Assembly: GCF_037975245.1 (NCBI RefSeq)
Contig: NC_092570.1
Coordinates: forward strand, 6,553,001-6,617,000
Length of the DNA: 64,000 bases
Direction: 5' to 3'
Source: Apostichopus japonicus
Taxonomy: Eukaryota > Echinodermata > Holothuroidea > Aspidochirotida > Stichopodidae
Part shown: positions 58,901 through 64,000 of the stretch, in pieces
Layout of the letters: the number at the start of each line of letters is the position of its first letter
Numbering within the stretch: the stretch's first letter is position 1
The notes under the pieces: model-generated
The model's database searches: none
What the model was told of the DNA's origin: nothing
The model's input: only the letters and a program-made list of their open reading frames with translations
Made by a program: the position numbers and the translations under genes

Positions 58901-61900
58901 GGCAAAGTTTAGATTTGCTTTTTTGTCACAAGCTAAAGCGAAATGTTCTGTTTTCAGCAGGGCTTTTCTATAAGCAGCCTATGGGTCAAATCTGAAATGT
59001 GAAAGAATTTAGTCCTGCATTAGAAAACCAAGAGTGGTCCTTGATCTTGCACCAATCATAGGTCAAGTTTATCATAATAATTTTTTTTAATTTCATTGAA
59101 ATTACGAATGAATTTTTCTGTAATTATCAAGCTGCCAAGTAGGTTTTTTACAAGATTATGTGAAATGTTTTAAATTGGAAGTTATTTGACAGGATTTTAA
59201 TCACATCCCTATGAATGCATCTGGCAACAGGAGACTTAGTGACGTAACCATGGTAATCGAGCCGTAAATGTCATTCATTTAAATGCCAATGTTTAAATCA
59301 TTATTCACTGAAGATAATAATATTGTTATGACACAAGTTGCATTTTAATGAAATTCTAAATGCAGAAGACCTTTGTTTACAAGTTCGTTTATTTTAATCA
59401 AGCTGACAACTAGACTGTTTACAATGTTACATAAATGTTATAAATGCAAGTTATTTGTCTGGAATTTAATGACATTCTAGGAATGCATCTGGCAACAGGA
59501 GAGTTAGTGATGTAATCAAGCAAGATTTTCAAATGTTTTGGTAGTTCAAGGACAAATATAGCAACAATATTATAAATAAGAATGTAAAGGTTTTAAAGAA
59601 CCAGAACCAACTGTTGAAGCCAGCCACCTCTCACCACCATCACCACCACCACTCAACGCCTCCTCCAACCCTCAAAACATGCTATCTTCCTGTTACCGTA
59701 CGGCGTACAGCCACGTTTCTCTCCGACCCGGCCCACAAAGTTCAAACTTAAAAAATCTCAACTTTTCTGATCTCTCACTTTAGGAGTCTTATATTTACCG
59801 GTCAGGGGCATTTGCCCCTGGCTCGCTGAAGCGCCATTCGGCTTTTACAAGACAATCAGTCAGTTTTGAAGACAGTCTGCGGTGATGACATAACGTACCA
59901 CCTTCTGAGAGTTTAAACAAGTGTGTGATGTGGCACATCGTCTCCCACAAGAATTCTCCTTTAAGACCGGGATAGCTTAGTTTGTGGAGAGAGAACTTGC
60001 ATCTCAAGATCACTGGTCTATGATTTGCTAAAATGTTCTATTTACTTTATAATTCATCTTTTTACAGAGGACTGCTTGCGATATGCAGCAGGGCTCATAT
60101 CTGACTATCTCCATCCAAGTTTAAGCAAAAAGATGTTTTCTAATCTAGGGTAAGTTTTATAATCAGAAAGTCTGACAAGAATTTATATCTGATAAATGAG
60201 ACATGGATCCCTTGAAGCTATACAAAACCAATTTGATCTGTCATTCTGTAATAGGCAATTGGAGAATGGAAATGTTGCCCTCTATGTGGGAACGATATGA
60301 AGAAACTGGATGAATTGCTGTGAACTTGAACTTATTTGCTATGCCTAGTTTTATTGTGCAAATTCTTGCAATCGCCCATGTGCAAGGTAGATATTTTAAT
60401 ATTGATGAAGTGAAAATGTTTATAATCATGCCTCTCTGTAAAATCCAGCTGATGACATTGTAGCAAGGATACCATATTAAAAACTACCTAAAATCTATTG
60501 TTTACAGCTGTGGTTCCTATTAGGCCAAGTCTGGCCTGCGACATTTTCAATACAGCCTGTGAGAAGACATATCAACCCACAATCATGCACTAATCGTAAA
60601 AATGTCTTAGGCTTGAACATGATATCCCCCTACCCTGCAGGCTGCACATCACTCATTCTATGTGCTGTGAGATTTGGGTTCTCTCTGGGCCCCTTGCTCC
60701 GACCAAGGTTTTTCTCTGGCCGTAGTAGGAAAGTAATTGGGGACCCTTGTTGACAGTTATGTAATCATATTGACAGAACCAAATTTAAGTAAACAGAAAC
60801 AGAAGGGGATGGTGTCTCATGTCTTCTCATCGATCCGCAATTTGTTAATTAATTAATAACTAATTAGCCTGACCAGGCAGGAAATCAATCAGATGTTTGC
60901 AATCACATTTTACAGCAATTATTTCATCTTTGTTTCCATTTTGAAATGATGCTTGCATCTTTGTTTCAGAATCAAAGAAGAAACCACAAAAGGAAAAAAG
61001 GTGTCTGAAAATGGAAACAAGATTGAAGAAGAAACCACGAATGGAAAAAGGCGGCCGGATGAAAATGGACACAAAGCTGAAGAAGAACCACCTCTAAAAG
61101 TAGGCTTTTTTTCACAGAGTTTTGTTTTTCCATTTTCATAATTTGAAATATATTTTTGTGTGTTTCATGCTGTGTTTGACTAATTTCATTCAATACCATT
61201 TTTGTTTGATTCTTTTACCCACAATTATGGATGCCAGTTGATGGATGTTTGTTGACACTGATTTGCTTCGAGAAGTTCGCCCAGTTGTGTGTGGTACAAG
61301 CTGTTTCCAAAATATTGTATGGTTCAAACTGTTTGGCTCAATTTTATATGTGTTGTCTTTGCCATTCTAAGTGAGCATTTATTGGTTTACACACATTTTC
61401 TTGTGTTTCAATGGGTAGTTTTGTTAACATTGTTTGCTGTAGCTGTTGGCACAGTTGTTTGGGAGTGGTACAAGCTGTTTGCCACAATATTACATTGTTC
61501 AAACTGTTTGCTTATTAAATTTTCATTCGTGACCATCACTGGTTGCTCACTTGTATGTGAGAAAGGCTGTATATTTTAAATTTAATTTGGGGCAGGCAAA
61601 TATTGGCATTATTTCAACTTTCACAAGTGGTGCTTCTTAAATATGATTAGCGGCAAGCTGTTTTCCAAGAGGATTTGATACATGCTGCTTTTGCCCAATT
61701 TTGTGCGTAAAATGGTATGCTTTGGTAATGGCTTGGTAATGGTGTGGAGCGGACACATAGACGTGGTGCATTGTAGTGCCCCAGGAGTGATTGCTTGAAT
61801 TGTGCACACACATTGATGTGTGGGTGTGACAAGTTACCAATGACCAGGTGTTCAGTTGTAAAGTCTTGTGAGGGGGCCTTGGCATCTCACAAGACTGTAA

Positions 61901-62944
61901 ACCTTTAACTTTGAATATGATTTGTAGAGCTACAGCTATGATTCCCTAGTTACAGTCTGCTTTGTCTTAGTTTTGGAACATGGCAGACTAATAGTCTGAG
62001 TACAATAAGAATTCGAATACAACAAGAATTCGAGTACAACAAGAATTCGAGTACAAATAGAATTCGATTACAATAAGAGTACAACAAGAATCCGAGTAAA
62101 ATAAGAGTACAACAAGAATCCGAGTACAATAAAATTTGAGTACAATAAAAGTACAACAAGAATCCGAGTACAATAAGAGTACAACAAGAATCCGAGTAGA
62201 ATGAGAGTACAACAAGAATCCAAGTACAATAAGAGTAAAACAAGAATCCGAGTACAACAAAAATCTTAGTACAATAAGAGTACAATAAGAATTTGAATAC
62301 AATAAAAATTTGAGTACAATAAGAGTACAATAAGAATTATAGTACAATAAGAATTGGGCTTGGTATAAATATGAGCACATGTGCAGGGCTGTATATGTAT
62401 CGGTGCAAGTACAGGGAATATTTACTGTTCAAATCTTGTGTAGCAGTTTGGAAGGCTCTAAACTTTGTCTCAGATTAAATAGTATGGTTACTGTGCGGAA
62501 AACCTGCTACACATGTTTGCACTTGATAGCAGCTTGCCCATTTTACATAGCATTTTGTGATGTGCTGACGGGGAAATTATTCACCATACAAAGTGTGTAA
62601 CCTTGCACAAGTTCCTATACAGTGTTTACTCTAAGAAATTTCCCATTGAGTCAAAATGGCTAATATCTGAACATTTGACTGACCAGAATCCTATACTTGA
62701 ATCAAGATACTCCAAGGATGAATTTAAATCCATCGAGCGGATTACGATTCTAGTAACTGAACCGACTCACTGCAAGTCTGTTACAAGCTATGTTTTGCGC
62801 AATGTCATGTGACTAAGTACCCCAATTGTCTTGTCTTATCTCAACGCTTGCTCTGATATATCTACACAGAAAGTTAGAAAGTCATCTTCCGAACCCGATG
62901 AAGATTACAGTCGATCGTTCTCAATGCCGGAAGTCAAAGCTGTG
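54502..62944 (+). CDS. RNASEH2B: Ribonuclease H2 subunit B (RNASEH2B), nine exons visible, 3' end beyond the window
   Basis: Non-catalytic subunit of nuclear RNase H2, which removes ribonucleotides and RNA from DNA; B packs with C to support catalytic subunit A. Exons: 54502-54628, 55366-55446, 56096-56203, 57110-57189, 57594-57708, 58185-58352, 60068-60149, 60970-61099, 62870-62944; GT-AG and in phase, 966 bp (322 codons). Family blocks: SWFIDNTVQ then DGRLLMATNIDPLFLILPYL (106-125; human ATPVDPLFLLLHYL), LDQIV, YRYSEEKTLAWLKAKV (178-193; human YKYSKEKTLKWLEKKV) and LRYAAGLISDYL (230-241; human IRYAHGLISDYI). Exon 8 is a lysine/glutamate-rich linker holding two EETT..GK repeats. SSSEPDEDYSR in exon 9 matches human LSDEPVEAKEDYTK. 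The lysine-rich tail with the PCNA-binding motif is missing and should lie past 64000. The start is the first of two adjacent ATGs, with an in-frame TGA 15 bp upstream. The first 60 or so residues are serine/acid-rich and unlike human. Confidence 0.94.
55903..55936. repeat. (TA)n microsatellite
   Basis: Short uninterrupted TA run in RNASEH2B intron 2, followed by TTTATTTATT. Confidence 0.9.
56490..56735. repeat. Polypurine tract in RNASEH2B intron 3
   Basis: About 245 bp in which the plus strand is overwhelmingly A and G (GGAG, AGAG, GGGGGA words) with isolated pyrimidines. Such tracts can form triplex DNA when mirror-symmetric; I did not find an extended perfect mirror repeat. Confidence 0.75.
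58364..58675 (-). mobile_element. tRNA-derived SINE with (ATT)n tail in RNASEH2B intron 6
   Basis: The minus strand starts at 58675 with AGAGCGTAGTGGCC, TTAGCTAAGGCG and B-box-like GGTTGGATTCC. The body includes TTGTGTCCTTGGTCAAGATG, and the 3' domain AGCGCTTTGAGAGACCTATT and AAGTGCTATATAAAAAGC precedes an (ATT)n tail at 58380-58364. The head, body and tail order is complete. The tail end lies 11 bp past the exon 6 donor. Confidence 0.85.
59129..59515. repeat. Diverged direct duplication, period about 269 bp
   Basis: TCAAGCTG, TTTACAA, AAGTTATTTG, GAATGCATCTGGCAACAGGA and TTAGTGA.GTAA occur in order at about 59129-59246 and 59398-59515, in RNASEH2B intron 6. Confidence 0.8.
59795..60025. repeat. 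Unclassified repeat-like segment before RNASEH2B exon 7
   Basis: GC-richer than the surrounding intron, starting with the small palindrome AGGGGCATTTGCCCCT (59803-59818) and ending with a tRNA-like plus-strand word, GGGATAGCTTAGTTTGTGG. It may be a SINE-related fragment; no second copy in the window supports this. Confidence 0.3.
61294..61520. repeat. Diverged direct duplication, period about 172 bp
   Basis: GTGGTACAAGCTGTTT.C and TGGTTCAAACTGTTTG-like words occur at about 61294-61340 and 61466-61515, in RNASEH2B intron 8. Confidence 0.7.
61740..61910 (+). mobile_element. SINE 3' fragment related to the element at 43708
   Basis: GTTACCAATGACCAGG and ACTGTAAACCTTTAACTTT match the 3' part of the SINE at 43708-44060, in the same order and spacing class. 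No tRNA-like head is visible. RNASEH2B intron 8. Confidence 0.55.
61998..62355. repeat. Minisatellite built from GAGTACAA(T/C)AAGAATTC-like units
   Basis: About twenty units of 11 to 17 bp alternate between a long form (GAGTACAACAAGAATCC) and a short form (GAGTACAATAA), giving a 28-bp compound period over much of the tract. Open frames across it are repeat artefacts. RNASEH2B intron 8. Confidence 0.9.
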
Positions 62945-64000
62945 GTGAGTGAATTTTGAATATTCAAGAGAGACTGTAAAATACTTATTAATGTGCACAA
63001 CCAAAAACAAATTTCCCATAATCCTGGAAAATTCATCTGTTGCATAATTAATTGGCATCAAGCATCCTTAGAAGCTAATTAAAACAAATTCATATCAGGG
63101 AAAATTATGGCAGACTAGATTTTTTATGATAGATAATTGATTTCTGATAATAAGAGATTGCTGATACTGCAATTCCAGTAAGGTTCTTCATTGACAAACT
63201 GAACAGACTCCGGGCCAGTCGTCTCAAAGTGCTCTTATTATTACCTACAAAAAAACCTGAATCCTTCGTAAATGTGTTTACTTGTTTTAAAGTATGTTTA
63301 AACAAAAATGTTTTACTTCTATTTATGTCATGTTCCTGTGCCATCAATAGAACCAAGAGGTCTGTTAAGTTACATATTTGCCAAAATGGATTAGAAAATT
63401 GTTTGGCACTCACGAATCAGTAATTTCAAGTAGAAAGCTTGGCGATACTAGTCTCAACAAGTGGAAATTTAATTTGGAAGAATTCTCTATACTTTTGTTG
63501 GAACTGCTGTAAACTACCAAACAAATTTAATGTGCTGATTAAAGCCACATTTTTTATCAACTTCACTTTCAAGCACTTCGTTGGCTCAGCCTCATATCGC
63601 AACAGATTGCACTCAACGTTGCCTCATTGTATATTAAGATCGAGGTGGGCGGTGGGAGTTGTTTCTGGGTCATTCCATGCTAAAATCACCAGATTTTCAA
63701 ACATGTCTTTAGGTGTGACACTTACAAAGTTTGCTGCAACTCCATCAGAGAGATTCATTTCACACAAAATAGAAGCAACTCTAAACTCTGGCAACCTTAT
63801 GAACAAACAGTTAAAGGGACTCTTAAGAAGTGTTATGCAAGGCTGTTCACTTTGCACCATTTTCTCCAGATGTTGGTTGCTAATAATTGGTACAAACCTG
63901 ACCATTTATGGGAGATTCACAGCCGCATTTCAACATCGTATTTGACCCCTTTAGGTCATTTTTTTTGTGTGGGTACATTTAGGTTATTTTTTTTCTCATT
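62945..64000. other. RNASEH2B intron 9, no exon recognised
   Basis: The remaining RNASEH2B tail (lysine-rich, ending in a PIP box) was not found before the right edge. A 168-codon plus frame (63439-63945) and an opposed 93-codon frame (63905-63624) are unusually long for this AT-rich DNA but have no recognised motif; they are more likely part of an unclassified repeat than a gene. Confidence 0.45.

Noticed and set aside
61950-62380. Minus-strand frames of about 130 codons with repeated YCT and FLLY words
   Set aside because: Direct translation of the short-unit minisatellite.

Overview
Invertebrate deuterostome nuclear DNA, most likely an echinoderm. The genes are intron-rich with canonical GT-AG junctions. 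Non-coding DNA is AT-rich and full of (TA)n microsatellites, tRNA-derived SINEs and foldback elements. The encoded proteins align readily to vertebrate orthologues. A sea cucumber is a guess from the style of the repeats; no species-diagnostic sequence was found.

Five protein-coding genes are supported, left to right. (1) First coding exon of a YAP1/Yorkie homologue on the minus strand (6784-7307); its later exons were not found and probably lie beyond the left edge. (2) CENPI, complete in 16 coding exons on the plus strand (15607-28938, 708 aa). (3) SMCO4, a single-exon 63-aa membrane protein on the minus strand (32573-32764). (4) COG3, complete in 21 coding exons on the minus strand (53240 down to 35787, 838 aa). 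(5) RNASEH2B on the plus strand, nine coding exons visible from 54502, cut by the right edge before its last exon(s). All exon phases join without a frame break in every model.

YAP1/CENPI and COG3/RNASEH2B are divergent pairs; the latter start codons are only about 1.26 kb apart and the gap holds a CRE octamer and an E2F-like site. CENPI and SMCO4 are convergent. The genes have unrelated jobs (Hippo signalling, kinetochore, membrane protein, Golgi tethering, RNA/DNA hybrid repair), so the layout is not a functional cluster.

The most unusual structure is the last intron of COG3. Its first 93 bp, including the 5' splice site, are repeated eleven times in an exact 93-bp register, so every repeat carries a copy of the donor motif. 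The array also has a five-unit higher-order period and abuts a foldback element. Other points of interest are a Harbinger-like element in COG3 intron 6, a roughly 270-bp (TA)n palindrome, tRNA-like SINE heads with opposed B boxes, and SINEs lodged very close to splice sites.
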